Notes: generated from the sequence alone by a model not told the origin. DNA of 64,000 nt from Pseudomonas mandelii (GCF_006438925.1 NZ_RCZA01000002.1:186001-250000), one strand, 5' to 3'. Counted from the stretch's first letter, positions 33,864-43,263 are shown. Numbers and translations: made by a program.

Positions 33864-34853
33864 ATGAAATTCGACCTCGCCTACTGCCTCAGCCTCGACG
33901 ACAAGCTGTCGATCTATGACGTGCGCGATTTGAATTTCGACGAGACCATGGATTTCGATTCCGCCAAAGAACACTTCCAATGCCCCAACGATGCCTGTCG
34001 TTTGGCCTTCGATGCGGCGAATGTCTTGACCACGTTCAACGCCAAAAACGTGAACTACGTGCGCACCCCGCACTTCAAGAACACGCCCAGCACCCGGCAT
34101 GTGGCGGATTGTCCTTATGTCAGTCTCAAGGCTTCGGCGTCAGGTGCGGACGCGGACGGCGCGGAAACGGATGACAGTCGCGAGGAGCATTTCCCGTCGG
34201 AGTTGTTGCTGACGCGGCGTGAGTATGTGCGTAAGCCGTCGAACCCGGCGGTGGCGGCTGACGTGGTGCGGGACGATCCGAAACCCTCTTCAGCGGCCAG
34301 TGATGTCGAACACCCGAGCCGCGAGTCGGCACCGGACAAGACCAGTGTCTTCGCCCATCCGGTGGAGTGTTTTGTGTCGAACTTCGAGGACAAGGAGCTG
34401 CTCAAGCGCATGCCGCTGAAGATTGGCGAGCACACGGCGCCTTATGGGTCGTTCTTCAAAAAGATCGAATACCTGACGGACAACAGGGGGCTGATTTACT
34501 GGGGCAAGATCAAGGAGATCAAGGATTACACGCAGAGCTTTCGCATCGACTTCGAACAAAAGGTCTGGTTCAAGCAAGCGGACGAGGCAAAGAAGAAGCC
34601 TTATTCAGTCAACGTTTACCTGAGCAAAAAGCTGATCGACAACTACCGCAAGCGCAAAGCGTTTCTGGAAGAGATCAAGCACGCCAGTGAGAGCGGGAAA
34701 GAGTTGTATTGCTTCTTTTATGGTGTGACGCCGGAGTTGAAGCAGGTGCCGAGCAAGAAAAACCCCGAGCAGACGTTCGGGGGGTTCAGTGCAAATATTG
34801 AGAACCTGGATCACTTTATTGTTCGTGAAGCGCCGGGGTTGGCGGATAAGTAA
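33864..34853 (+). CDS. Unrecognised protein with CoiA-like zinc N-terminus
   Basis: 329 residues from ATG 33864 (CAAGGA upstream); 33 upstream codons in frame are rejected. Residues 35-90 hold FQCPNDACRLAF, then TPHFKN and RHVADCPYV, an order of Cys, Cys, His, His, Cys reminiscent of the zinc-binding start of CoiA-like competence proteins; this likeness is weak. A low-complexity acidic/proline linker (~90-165) separates a C-terminal domain rich in lysine and aromatic residues (IYWGKIKEIKDYTQSFRIDF, VNVYLSKKLIDNYRKRK). Same strand and pocket as the HNH nuclease. Function unknown. Confidence 0.7.
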   Translation: MKFDLAYCLSLDDKLSIYDVRDLNFDETMDFDSAKEHFQCPNDACRLAFDAANVLTTFNAKNVNYVRTPHFKNTPSTRHVADCPYVSLKASASGADADGAETDDSREEHFPSELLLTRREYVRKPSNPAVAADVVRDDPKPSSAASDVEHPSRESAPDKTSVFAHPVECFVSNFEDKELLKRMPLKIGEHTAPYGSFFKKIEYLTDNRGLIYWGKIKEIKDYTQSFRIDFEQKVWFKQADEAKKKPYSVNVYLSKKLIDNYRKRKAFLEEIKHASESGKELYCFFYGVTPELKQVPSKKNPEQTFGGFSANIENLDHFIVREAPGLADK

Positions 34854-34867
34854 CTTGCTTCATAGCA

Positions 34868-35572
34868 TTACTGCGGTGGCTGGCCCTGCTTCGCGTAGGC
34901 CGCTTCCAGCTCCCGTATTTCTCGTTTGACTTCATCACGTCGATTACGTGCGGCCTGGATGCCAGGCTCGTCGAGTCCACAGTACTGACGCATCCAGTGA
35001 GCCATCATCTCCTCATCCGGCACTAAATAGCCTTTGGCGTTTTTGCTGCCTCTAATGAAGTGGTTCATCTTCGCGTCAAAGCGACCTGCCATGATCTCGT
35101 CAGGTGGCAAACAACCCCACTCTGCGGCGTAATCCTCAAAGATCCAGGCGATTTCGCCTATATGGCCTTGCGCACTGCGATGACCGCGTTTGTACAGCCT
35201 GTATTGGCGGCAGCTTTCATTGAATCGTTCAAGCATAGAGTCATGACCAACCCATTGCAGGACATCATGGTGCAGTGCATCACGCATCAGTCCGTTCATC
35301 CAACGATCAGAAAACCGCTGAATGAAACCTTTAACGTCAGCCTTCTTCGCATCCGCAAAAATCATGCAGTAGCGGGTTTGTATGTGAATGACGAACAGCA
35401 CGTGTTTGCGTTGCACGGTGATGGCATGGACCAGCCACTGCTCCGCAAATTCAACCGGCTCATCGTCCTCGATAACGGGCGATGGCGGTTTCTCCACCGG
35501 GGTCATTTTCTTACCCTTGTGGACGCGGCTGAAAAGGTTGCTGGCTGCTTCGGTGCAGTTGAAGATCAACAT
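34868..35572 (-). CDS. DUF6933-like protein
   Basis: 234 residues starting MLIFNCTEAASNLFS, a start I associate with the DUF6933 family of unknown function. The first ~165 residues form the domain; NHFIRGSKNAKGYLVPDEEMMAHWMRQYCGL follows, and a charged coiled-coil-like tail (RRDEVKREIRELEAAYAKQ) ends it. It is 31 bp downstream of the 122-residue gene, probably one operon, and convergent with the zinc-like gene. Confidence 0.7.
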   Translation of the reverse strand: MLIFNCTEAASNLFSRVHKGKKMTPVEKPPSPVIEDDEPVEFAEQWLVHAITVQRKHVLFVIHIQTRYCMIFADAKKADVKGFIQRFSDRWMNGLMRDALHHDVLQWVGHDSMLERFNESCRQYRLYKRGHRSAQGHIGEIAWIFEDYAAEWGCLPPDEIMAGRFDAKMNHFIRGSKNAKGYLVPDEEMMAHWMRQYCGLDEPGIQAARNRRDEVKREIRELEAAYAKQGQPPQ

Positions 35573-35603
35573 GCGTGGTCCTTTTATGAAATCTGTACGA
35601 CTG

Positions 35604-35972
35604 TCAGTCCCGGCTCACGATCTCTTCGACCCATTCAAGCTCATAGGGCCGGCGACCAACATCCGAGATGTAGTCCAGCGCATCTTTGCTCAGAACTGAT
35701 AACTCTGCGTCGGTCAGCAAGTCATGCATGACCATCAAACGCAAACCAGTGAGCGCGCTGGAACGGGATTGGCTGTATTGGTCAAAGGCTCGGGCCATGT
35801 CCTTGTTTCGATCATGGATCAGGCCGTAGAGCATTCCATATCGAGCATGCGCCGAAAGCGCGCCATGTTCGGCGATAGCTTTGGCATCGGCGAGAACACC
35901 TTGGCAGAAACGATCTAACGCAATCTTGCGCAGCTCCTTGAATTTCTTCCAGTCACTTTCGAGGATCGACAT
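35604..35972 (-). CDS. Unrecognised small cytoplasmic protein
   Basis: 122 residues from ATG 35972 with AGGAG upstream; the frame runs 80 codons further back over unsupported sequence. Wholly alpha-helical in appearance (KFKELRKIALDRFCQGVLADAKAIAEH, RNKDMARAFDQYSQSRSSALTGL), no signal or membrane segment. First gene of a two-gene operon with the DUF6933-like gene. I do not recognise the family. Confidence 0.65.
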   Translation of the reverse strand: MSILESDWKKFKELRKIALDRFCQGVLADAKAIAEHGALSAHARYGMLYGLIHDRNKDMARAFDQYSQSRSSALTGLRLMVMHDLLTDAELSVLSKDALDYISDVGRRPYELEWVEEIVSRD

Positions 35973-36043
35973 GCAGTTCTCCTGCGTGAAATCTTGATCA
36001 ATGCAAAGACTTATTCTTGCGAAAAAACCTCCTGATTCCAACC

Positions 36044-36859
36044 CTACTTGACCCACATACCAAGCATCACCAAAACCAGCAAACCGATATACACCCGCGC
36101 ATGGGTTCGATCCGGTATCCGCCCAATCCATGGCGTAGCCAACCGAATCCCCACCAGCGACCCCACCGTCAAAACCGCAAACGCCAACAGATCCACATAA
36201 CCGACAAACCACGGCCCCAGACCATACTCAGTAAACCCAGCCATCACCATGTAAGTCAGCGTCCCGGCCAGCGCCACGGGCAAACTGAGCGGATTGGCCA
36301 TGGACGTCGCCTGGGACATGCTCAGCCCGCAACGCCGCAACAACGGCACGGTCATGACGCTGCCGCCTACGCCGAGAAACGTGGCGATGGTGCCGATTCC
36401 TACACCGCCGCCAGACACTTCTGCCCTTCCCAATCGCCGTGGGATGGCGGTGTCGGGCGCTGTAAGAAAGCCGCGTCGCAACACGCAATCGGCGATGGTC
36501 ACGCCCAGGTACGCGATGAAGGCATAGCGAATCACCTCGCCACTTACCCACATCGCCGCTATGGCGCCGACTACCGCGCCCACGCCGATAAACCCGCCCA
36601 ACGGCCACAGGTAATGACGAATGAGATTACCGGCGCGTCGGTGTTTTCCGGTGGCGATCGTTGCGTTGACGATCATGACGCAGGTCGAGGTTGCCACAGC
36701 AATGTGCATCGCCGATTGGCTGACGGGGTCGTCTGTGCCGTGGCTGGTCATGAGCATGCGGTACAGCAATGGCACGACGACGAAGCCGCCGCCGAAGCCG
36801 AACAGCACCGCGGTGATGCCGGTCATGCAGCCAAAGAGTGCCAGCAGAAGATAGAACAT
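36044..36859 (-). CDS. TauE/SafE-family anion exporter
   Basis: 271 residues, about eight hydrophobic segments in two repeated halves. GFGGGFVVVPLL near residue 22 and GVGGSVMTVPLLRRCGLSMSQATSMANPLSLPVAL near residue 163 are the duplicated family motifs. Members move sulfite, sulfoacetate or other small organic anions across the inner membrane; the substrate here cannot be told. Divergent from the AraC gene at 36970, its likely regulator. Confidence 0.88.
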   Translation of the reverse strand: MFYLLLALFGCMTGITAVLFGFGGGFVVVPLLYRMLMTSHGTDDPVSQSAMHIAVATSTCVMIVNATIATGKHRRAGNLIRHYLWPLGGFIGVGAVVGAIAAMWVSGEVIRYAFIAYLGVTIADCVLRRGFLTAPDTAIPRRLGRAEVSGGGVGIGTIATFLGVGGSVMTVPLLRRCGLSMSQATSMANPLSLPVALAGTLTYMVMAGFTEYGLGPWFVGYVDLLAFAVLTVGSLVGIRLATPWIGRIPDRTHARVYIGLLVLVMLGMWVK

Positions 36860-36969
36860 TGAGGTCGTCCGTTGGTTGAGAGCGGTCGACGATAGAACGA
36901 TGAGCCTTGGCCTGCCTCAGCAAGTCAGCCAATAATGTTCGCGTTTACGCCAACCGCTGGGACTGCTCG

Positions 36970-37737
36970 ATGCGCAATGTTTCGATTGATCTGCTGGACC
37001 ACACGCCACGGCCGGTGGTGGCCATCGGTACGGATTATTCCCACGGCCATTTGTTGCCTCGTCATACACATCGGCGGGCGCAATTGTTGTACGGCACCAC
37101 GGGGGTAATGCAGGTCAGTACACATGATGGCAGTTGGGTGGTGCCGCCGCAGCGGGCGGTGTGGATTCCGCCGGGGGTGGCGCATGAGGTGCTGATGCTG
37201 GGGGTGAGCACGCGCAGTTTGTATATCGAGCCGGGGGCGATGGATCTGGGGGATCGCTGCCAGGTGATCAGCGTTTCGCCGTTGATGCGGCATTTACTGA
37301 TGGAGGCGGTGGAGATCCCGCTGGCGTATGACGAGCGTGGGCGCGACGGTACGTTGATCGGCTTGCTGCTGCATGAACTGACGCGCAGCACTCACCTGCC
37401 GTTGCACATTCCCCTGCCCGTCGATGCGCGGCTGCTCGCGTTGTGCCAGGGCTTTGTGCAGCGGCCCGACGCTCACCAGTCGCCACAGCAATGGGCCGAT
37501 CAGTTGCATATCAGTCTGCGCACCTTCAATCGCCTGTTCCGCCAACAAACCGGTATGAGTTTCAGCCAATGGCGGCAGCGGGCCTGTGTGGCGCTGGCAC
37601 TGGCGCGCTTGGCGGTGGGTGAACCGGTGACGCGGATTGCCCTGGATTTTGGCTATGACAGCCCCGCTGCGTTCTCGACCATGTTTCGTCGTGTACTGGG
37701 GCAGGCACCGTCCGTCTGGTTGGAGGGGGCGAAGTAG
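36970..37737 (+). CDS. AraC-family regulator with cupin domain
   Basis: 255 residues from ATG 36970. N-terminal cupin (SHGHLLPRHTHRRAQLLYGTTGVMQV, WVVPPQRAVWIPPGVAHEV) then the AraC DNA-binding domain with ADQLHISLRTFNRLFRQQTGMSFSQWRQR and the second helix-turn-helix EPVTRIALDFGYDSPAAFSTMFRRVLG. Architecture is that of NimR/YdeO-like regulators of adjacent exporters. It is divergent from the TauE gene, 110 bp apart. Confidence 0.87.
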   Translation: MRNVSIDLLDHTPRPVVAIGTDYSHGHLLPRHTHRRAQLLYGTTGVMQVSTHDGSWVVPPQRAVWIPPGVAHEVLMLGVSTRSLYIEPGAMDLGDRCQVISVSPLMRHLLMEAVEIPLAYDERGRDGTLIGLLLHELTRSTHLPLHIPLPVDARLLALCQGFVQRPDAHQSPQQWADQLHISLRTFNRLFRQQTGMSFSQWRQRACVALALARLAVGEPVTRIALDFGYDSPAAFSTMFRRVLGQAPSVWLEGAK

Positions 37738-37778
37738 TTAGCCCAAAAAGAGAGGCCACTGCCGCTAATACCTCGGCC

Positions 37779-40052
37779 TTATAGCAGCTCAAAACTCTGC
37801 GCCTTCACATCCTGAGAATCCAGACCGATCTGCACCTGGAACTCGCCCGGCTCGGCGGCGTATTCCAACTGAGCGTTGAAGAACTTCAAGTCGTTCTCAT
37901 CAATGCTGAAGTGGACCGCTTTCTCTTCTCCGGCCTTGAGCATGATTTTTTGAAAGTTCTTCAGTTCTTTGACCGGACGGCTGAGGGAGCCAACGACATC
38001 GCGGATATACAGCTGAACCACCGTTTCGCCGTCGCGCTGGCCGGTATTCTTCACTATGACGCTGGCGACGAGCTTGTCGGTTTTGTTCAGTGTGGCCGAA
38101 GACAGGGCCATGTCGGTCAGGCTGAAATCGGTATAACTCAGCCCATAGCCGAAGGGATAAAGCGGACCAGGGGATTGATCGAAATATTGAGACGTGTAGT
38201 TGCGAAGCCCACCTGGCAGGTAGGGGCGACCGGTGTTCAAGTGACTGTAGTAATTGGGGATCTGCCCCACGGAGCGTGGAAAGGTGATGGGTAACTTGCC
38301 GGAGGGGTTGTAGTCACCGAACAATACATCGGCAACGGCGTTGCCTCCCTCGGAGCCGCTGTACCAGGTTTCCAGAATTGCATCGGCCTGTTTCTGCTCC
38401 TTGCCGATGGACAGTGGCCGGCCGTTCATCAATACCAGTACCAGCGGCTTGCCGGTGGCTTTCAGGGCGGTGATCAATTCACTCTGGCGCCCAGGCAGAT
38501 CAAGGCTGGTTCGACTGGCCGCCTCATGAGACATACTGCGGGGCTCGCCCACCACTGCAATCACAACATCGGCTTGCTGTGCAGCCTTGACCGCTTCGTC
38601 AATCATCTCTGCTGCCGGACGAGCGTCGTTCGCGATTTCGGACACCCCCTGATATTCCAGGTATTTAACAACCTCCTGATCCTCCTCGAGATTGGCGCCT
38701 CGGGCATAGATCAGCGAGCCCTTATCCATAGCGCTTTTCAGCCCGTCGTAGATCGTCACCGATTGCGAGGGCACGCCGCTTGCGGACCAACTGCCCATGA
38801 TGTCGACGGTACTTTTTGCCAACGGGCCTATGAGCGCGATCACGCCCTCTTTTTTTAGCGGCAAGAGCCCGTTTTCATTCTTCAGCAGCACCAATGTCTT
38901 GCGTGCCACCTCACGGGCTGTCGCTCTGTGCAGACGGTTTTCGGCATTGTTATCAGCGGGGTCTTCACTGGCAACGCCGATGCGCCGGTAAGGGTCTTCG
39001 AACAGCCCCATGTCGTACTTGGCCCCCAGGACTTCCCGCACTGCGTTATCGATATTGCTCTGGGAAACAGCGCCAGACTCAAGCAGCCCGGGTAGCTCCG
39101 GACCATAGGAGAAGTCGTTCATGCTCATATCAACCCCGGCCCTGATCGCGAGCTTGGCCGCTTCGCGGGGATTCTTCGCAACACCATGCTGAACCAGATC
39201 GTTTATCCCGTTATGGTCGCTGATGACCAGCCCCTTGAAGCCCCATGCTTTGCGAAGCAGGTCTTGCATCAACCATGCATTGGACGCTGCCGGCACACCA
39301 TTTATCGAGTTAAGCGCCACCATCACCGCTCCCGCGCCACCCTCAATCGCCGAGCGATAAGGTGGCAGGTAGTCCTGGTACATTCTGGCCAGGCCCATGT
39401 CGACGCTGTTGTAGTCGCGTCCACCCTCGACAGCTCCATACAACGCGAAGTGTTTGGCGCTGGCCATGATGCTGTCGGGTGCATTCAGGCTTTTGCCCTG
39501 GTAGGCCTGAACCATCACTTTGGCAATGCGCGAAACCAGATAGGTGTCTTCACCGAAGCCTTCGGATGTACGCCCCCAGCGAGGATCACGGGCGATATCT
39601 ATCATCGGTGCAAAGGTCATATCGATACCGTCCGCACTGGCTTCTTTCGCCGCCGTTCGACCGCTCAACTCGATAGCGTCCATATCCCAGCTGGAGGCCA
39701 ATGCCAGGCCAATGGGAAAAATGGTTCGATGACCGTGTATCACGTCCCAGCCGAAAAACATCGGTATTTTCAGGCGGCTATGTTGAGCCGCGTCCTGCAT
39801 GGGTCGGTTTATGTAACGGCTCACAGAGCCATACGTACCCCCAATGCGCCCGGCAGTGATTTCTTGGCACATCCTTTCGGGCGTCATGTTTTCATCAATC
39901 GCGATCAGTCGCAGTTGGCCGACTTTTTCTTCCAGGGTCATCTGATTTATCAGGTGGGTGACAAAGGCATCTTTGTTCGACGATTCCATATCGGCCAGGA
40001 CGGGCAGACTTGTAAAACCGATCAGGGCACATAGCAGACGTAGTCTTTTCAT
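37779..40052 (-). CDS. bglX: Periplasmic beta-glucosidase, GH3
   Basis: 757 residues from MKRLRLLCALIGFTSLPVLA, a signal peptide with GGGAA ribosome site; 72 upstream codons in frame are rejected. Glycoside hydrolase 3: the nucleophile Asp in FKGLVISDHNGINDL near residue 290, GMGLERI-like catalytic pocket TFAPMIDIARDPRWGR, GSWSASGVPSQSVT, and a C-terminal fibronectin III-like domain (VIVKNTGQRDGETVVQLYIRD). Very like E. coli BglX as recalled. It cleaves beta-linked glucosides in the periplasm. No transporter or sugar regulator adjoins it. Confidence 0.94.
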   Translation of the reverse strand: MKRLRLLCALIGFTSLPVLADMESSNKDAFVTHLINQMTLEEKVGQLRLIAIDENMTPERMCQEITAGRIGGTYGSVSRYINRPMQDAAQHSRLKIPMFFGWDVIHGHRTIFPIGLALASSWDMDAIELSGRTAAKEASADGIDMTFAPMIDIARDPRWGRTSEGFGEDTYLVSRIAKVMVQAYQGKSLNAPDSIMASAKHFALYGAVEGGRDYNSVDMGLARMYQDYLPPYRSAIEGGAGAVMVALNSINGVPAASNAWLMQDLLRKAWGFKGLVISDHNGINDLVQHGVAKNPREAAKLAIRAGVDMSMNDFSYGPELPGLLESGAVSQSNIDNAVREVLGAKYDMGLFEDPYRRIGVASEDPADNNAENRLHRATAREVARKTLVLLKNENGLLPLKKEGVIALIGPLAKSTVDIMGSWSASGVPSQSVTIYDGLKSAMDKGSLIYARGANLEEDQEVVKYLEYQGVSEIANDARPAAEMIDEAVKAAQQADVVIAVVGEPRSMSHEAASRTSLDLPGRQSELITALKATGKPLVLVLMNGRPLSIGKEQKQADAILETWYSGSEGGNAVADVLFGDYNPSGKLPITFPRSVGQIPNYYSHLNTGRPYLPGGLRNYTSQYFDQSPGPLYPFGYGLSYTDFSLTDMALSSATLNKTDKLVASVIVKNTGQRDGETVVQLYIRDVVGSLSRPVKELKNFQKIMLKAGEEKAVHFSIDENDLKFFNAQLEYAAEPGEFQVQIGLDSQDVKAQSFELL

Positions 40053-40273
40053 GATTCCCTTCCCTGCATAACGCTGTGGCGCACAGCCTCTGAAACGCCA
40101 CCTTTCCTTGTATTGAAAATCAGAAAGCTGACGTTCAAACATTGCTGCTGACGGGTGTTGAAAACCCATTGAGCTTTCAGCCCGCCTAAAAATAGCGTAG
40201 TCGGTCCAACGCGCCTGCCTGAGAGGAAAAATAGAATCGATCAAAAAATGAGTTTGATTCGGGCTCAAAACAA

Positions 40274-40289
40274 CTGTACAAAAACACAG
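40274..40289 (+). promoter_or_regulatory. Putative LexA (SOS) box
   Basis: CTGTACAAAAACACAG, an exact CTGT-N8-ACAG match to the gammaproteobacterial LexA consensus, 39 bp before the start of the XRE gene and followed by an A/T-rich stretch. Confidence 0.65.
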
Positions 40290-40328
40290 TATTTTTTTGA
40301 ATCAGCACTCTTGAGCCCGGAGAACACC

Positions 40329-40646
40329 ATGGCCTCTCTTGCGATGAAAATCACCCTGGAACGTATCGCCCTTTTCCAGTTCACCCCCGCGCATAGCGCT
40401 CAGGCCCGAGCGATGCTGGGTTGGAGTGTGGAGGAGCTGTCTCGGGAATCCGGGGTTTCGGTGGACGCTATTCAGCGATTTGAGGATGAACGCGATGTGC
40501 TGGATGTTACGAGGCTGGCACTGGCATATCGGTTTGAATCGGAGGGGTTGGTGTTCTTCCCGGGGTTTGCGCCGGGGAGAGGGATGAATGTGAAAGGGGC
40601 GACACCTGATCCGGTGGGGCGGGCGGATTATGCGATGGTTGAGTGA
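40329..40646 (+). CDS. Small XRE-family DNA-binding protein
   Basis: 105 residues from ATG 40329 (GGAG at 40319); ATG 40344 is an alternative, and the 27 codons upstream overlap the LexA-like box. Helix-turn-helix: ARAMLGWSVEELSRESGVSVDAIQRFEDER, residues ~27-60. The C-terminal 45 residues (ALAYRFESEGLVFFPGF) are typical of small Pseudomonas XRE proteins. The exact LexA box in front implies DNA damage control, so this may be a prophage-type or SOS secondary regulator. Divergent from bglX. Confidence 0.8.
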   Translation: MASLAMKITLERIALFQFTPAHSAQARAMLGWSVEELSRESGVSVDAIQRFEDERDVLDVTRLALAYRFESEGLVFFPGFAPGRGMNVKGATPDPVGRADYAMVE

Positions 40647-40693
40647 GGTGTCGGCCCGGGCCGCTTGCAGGTAAGCAGCCCGGCTTCACAACG

Positions 40694-41752
40694 TTATGCG
40701 TTCTGAGGCTCCACCTGATCGCCAACGTTTTCCATCTCCGACCACCAAGTGCTACCCCGCTGCGGATACATCACATTAAACGCCTGCCCCATCTGCGGCG
40801 TGGTGATCGACACATTCCGCTCCCAGGCCAACGCCAGAATGCGGTCGAAAGGTTCGTACCAGGCGTGCATCGACAGATCGAACGTGCCGTTGTGAATCGG
40901 CAATAACCAGCGGCCTTTGAGGTCGATGTGTGCTTGTAGGGTTTGCTCCGGCTGCATGTGAACATGCGGCCACTCAACGTTGTAGGCACCGGTTTCCATG
41001 AGCGTCAGATCGAATGGGCCGTACTGTTCACCGATGCGTTTGAAGCCATCGAAATAACCGCTGTCGCCGCTGAAGAAGATTCGCGTGTCGCCATCGATCA
41101 TCACCCACGAGGCCCACAGCGTGCTGTTGCCATCAAACAGACCTCGACCAGAAAAATGTTGCGAAGGTGTGGCGATGAACTGAATACCGTCGACCTCGGT
41201 GCCCTGCCACCAGTCCAGTTGTCGGACTTTGCTGGCGTCGATGCCCCATTTGATCAGGGTGTCGCCCACGCCCAGCGGTGTAAGGAAGTACTTGGCCTTA
41301 TCCGCCAGTTTGAGCACCGCTTGATAATCAAGGTGGTCGTAGTGATCGTGGGACAGGATCACCGCTTCAATCGGCGGCAGCTCTTCGAGGCTGATCGGCG
41401 GCTGATGGAAGCGCTTGGGGCCGGCCCATTGCACGGGTGAGGCGCGCTCGGCGAAGACCGGGTCGGTGATCCAGAATTTGCCCCGCAGTTTCAGCAGTAC
41501 GGTGGAATGGCCGAGGCGATAAACGCTGTGGTCAGGGGCGGCGATCAACGCTGCCTGCGTCAGGGTTTGCACCGGGACAGGCGCCGTCGGGCGGGTGTCA
41601 CGCGGTTTGTGGAAGATCATGTTCCACATGATGCGCAGGGTTTTTCGAAAGCCTTCGCGCTTTACCAGCGCATGGTTTCGAAAGAGCCCTTCTACCTGAC
41701 GGGAAGCTTGCGGCGTAGAGGCGTTATCCGATGGGGAAGTTGAAGTGGCCAT
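40694..41752 (-). CDS. Metallo-beta-lactamase-fold hydrolase (NAPE-PLD/UlaG-like)
   Basis: 352 residues from ATG 41752; 23 upstream codons are rejected. Metal motif ILSHDHYDHLDYQAV (HxHxDH) near residue 140, then FSGDSGYFDGFKRIGEQYG and LPIHNGTFDLSMHAWYEP supply other ligands. The N-terminal ~60 residues are polar with a short amphipathic stretch. Closest to the N-acylphosphatidylethanolamine phospholipase D-like branch; substrate unknown, perhaps lipid-linked. Divergent from a TetR gene with twin operators between them. Confidence 0.88.
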   Translation of the reverse strand: MATSTSPSDNASTPQASRQVEGLFRNHALVKREGFRKTLRIMWNMIFHKPRDTRPTAPVPVQTLTQAALIAAPDHSVYRLGHSTVLLKLRGKFWITDPVFAERASPVQWAGPKRFHQPPISLEELPPIEAVILSHDHYDHLDYQAVLKLADKAKYFLTPLGVGDTLIKWGIDASKVRQLDWWQGTEVDGIQFIATPSQHFSGRGLFDGNSTLWASWVMIDGDTRIFFSGDSGYFDGFKRIGEQYGPFDLTLMETGAYNVEWPHVHMQPEQTLQAHIDLKGRWLLPIHNGTFDLSMHAWYEPFDRILALAWERNVSITTPQMGQAFNVMYPQRGSTWWSEMENVGDQVEPQNA

Positions 41753-41851
41753 GACTGAATGACTCCAGGAAAACCACCTGACTCGCAGTTTTCCGCTTGG
41801 GACGATAAATGGCCAAGGCACGCACGCATCAGCCGGAGATTCTATTCTTCA

Positions 41852-41891
41852 CTGCACAGGATTAACAAAACATTACACTGCACAGTGTAGT
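41852..41891. promoter_or_regulatory. Twin operator-like repeats for the TetR gene
   Basis: CACTGCACAG occurs at 41852-41861 and again at 41878-41887. The second lies in the palindrome TACACTG-CA-CAGTGTA (41876-41891). Repeats are 26 bp apart in the 214-bp gap between divergent MBL and TetR genes. Confidence 0.65.
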
Positions 41892-41966
41892 TTCTAGGTT
41901 GCATCAAAGCCGATCGCAAGTAAACTGCCGAGTGTAATTCTCACCACTTCCTGCCGAAGCGTACTT

Positions 41967-42575
41967 ATGACAGCTCCACAGCGCCTCACCGACCGAAAAC
42001 GCGAAGCCATCATTCAGGCGGCGATTGCCGAATTCCGTGCCAACGGTTTCGACATCACCAGCATGGACAAGATCGCTGCCACCGCCGGTGTGTCGAAGCG
42101 CACGGTGTACAACCATTTCCCCAGCAAGGAAGAGTTGTTCGCCGAAATCCTCAATCAATTGTGGGCGCGGGTGACGGCAGAGCAGGAAACGCCCTACCAC
42201 CCCGACCTGCCGCTGCGCGACCAGATGCGCCAGATGCTGATGGCGAAATTGCAGATGCTGGGCGATGACAATTTTCTCGACCTGGCTCGTGTGGCCATCG
42301 CCGCCACCATCCATTCCCCGGAGCGCGCCCAGAATATGGTCGCGCGAATGGGTGAGCACGAAGAAGGCCTGACCGTGTGGATCCGCGCCGCTCAGGCCGA
42401 CGGCCGCTTGAAACCGGTCGACCCCGAATTCGCTGCGCAACAGATTCAGGGAATGCTCAAATCCTTTGCATTCTGGCCACAGATTTCCATGGGCCTGCCT
42501 GGCCTGTCAGCGGAGATGCAGACCACGGTGGTGGAGTCGGCGCTGGACATGTTCCTGGCCTGCTATCAGCTCTAA
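41967..42575 (+). CDS. TetR/AcrR-family repressor
   Basis: 202 residues. N-terminal helix-turn-helix AEFRANGFDITSMDKIAATAGVSKRTVYNHFPSKEELFAEI, residues ~20-60, and an AefR-like C-terminal ligand domain. Divergent from the MBL-fold hydrolase, which it probably represses together with itself through the CACTGCACAG repeats. Ligand unknown. Confidence 0.9.
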   Translation: MTAPQRLTDRKREAIIQAAIAEFRANGFDITSMDKIAATAGVSKRTVYNHFPSKEELFAEILNQLWARVTAEQETPYHPDLPLRDQMRQMLMAKLQMLGDDNFLDLARVAIAATIHSPERAQNMVARMGEHEEGLTVWIRAAQADGRLKPVDPEFAAQQIQGMLKSFAFWPQISMGLPGLSAEMQTTVVESALDMFLACYQL

Positions 42576-42714
42576 ATCGAGTTGCAATAAATGACAATGT
42601 CCGCTGCTTCAGCGGTAATCGGTAACGCCGAAAAAACTCCGCAATGTGTTTCAGAATGAAACTGGCGCTGGGGCTATAGTGAGCCTCAGTCCCAGCGCCA
42701 TAGCAGAGAGCACC

Positions 42715-43257
42715 ATGACCACCACGACTTCTGACACTAAACACGCCCTCCCCCCAGTCGACCACCTGCGCTTTCATCGCACCCACGCACACCTGGCGCC
42801 CACCTTCGGCAACGACAAGTTCGCCCTGCGCGCCGAGGCCTTTGCGCGGTTCTTCGGCACACCGACCTTTCTCGGCGCGCAGACGTTGATCGTGGTGGTA
42901 TGGATTTGCCTCAATCTGTTGGGCGTGGCCCACTTCGATCTCTACCCGTTCATCCTGCTCAACCTCGCCTTCAGCCTTCAAGCGGCGTATGCCGCGCCGC
43001 TGATCCTGCTGGCCCAGACCCGCCAGGCGGCGCGGGATAAGGCCCAGTCCGAAGCCGACGCCCTACACCGCGAATCCCTCGCCGTCGCTAACAGCGAACG
43101 CCAGGCACAAGCGGCGCAGAACACCGCGCAACTGCTGGAACTGCTCGAGCAAAACACTCGGCTCACCGAAATGACCAAGGCCCTCACCGAACGCATCGAA
43201 AGCCTGACTTCGGAGATGCATCAACACCTGGTGCGCAAGGATCCACCGAACGCGTGA
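42715..43257 (+). CDS. DUF1003 membrane protein
   Basis: 180 residues from ATG 42715 (GAGAG upstream). Two transmembrane helices, residues ~55-75 (FLGAQTLIVVVWICLNLLG) and ~82-100 (YPFILLNLAFSLQAAYAAPLIL), then a long charged coiled coil to the end. This is the DUF1003 pattern, unknown function. A preceding palindromic stretch AGTGAGCCTCAGTCCC is not interpretable. Confidence 0.82.
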   Translation: MTTTTSDTKHALPPVDHLRFHRTHAHLAPTFGNDKFALRAEAFARFFGTPTFLGAQTLIVVVWICLNLLGVAHFDLYPFILLNLAFSLQAAYAAPLILLAQTRQAARDKAQSEADALHRESLAVANSERQAQAAQNTAQLLELLEQNTRLTEMTKALTERIESLTSEMHQHLVRKDPPNA

Positions 43258-43263
43258 AGCCCC

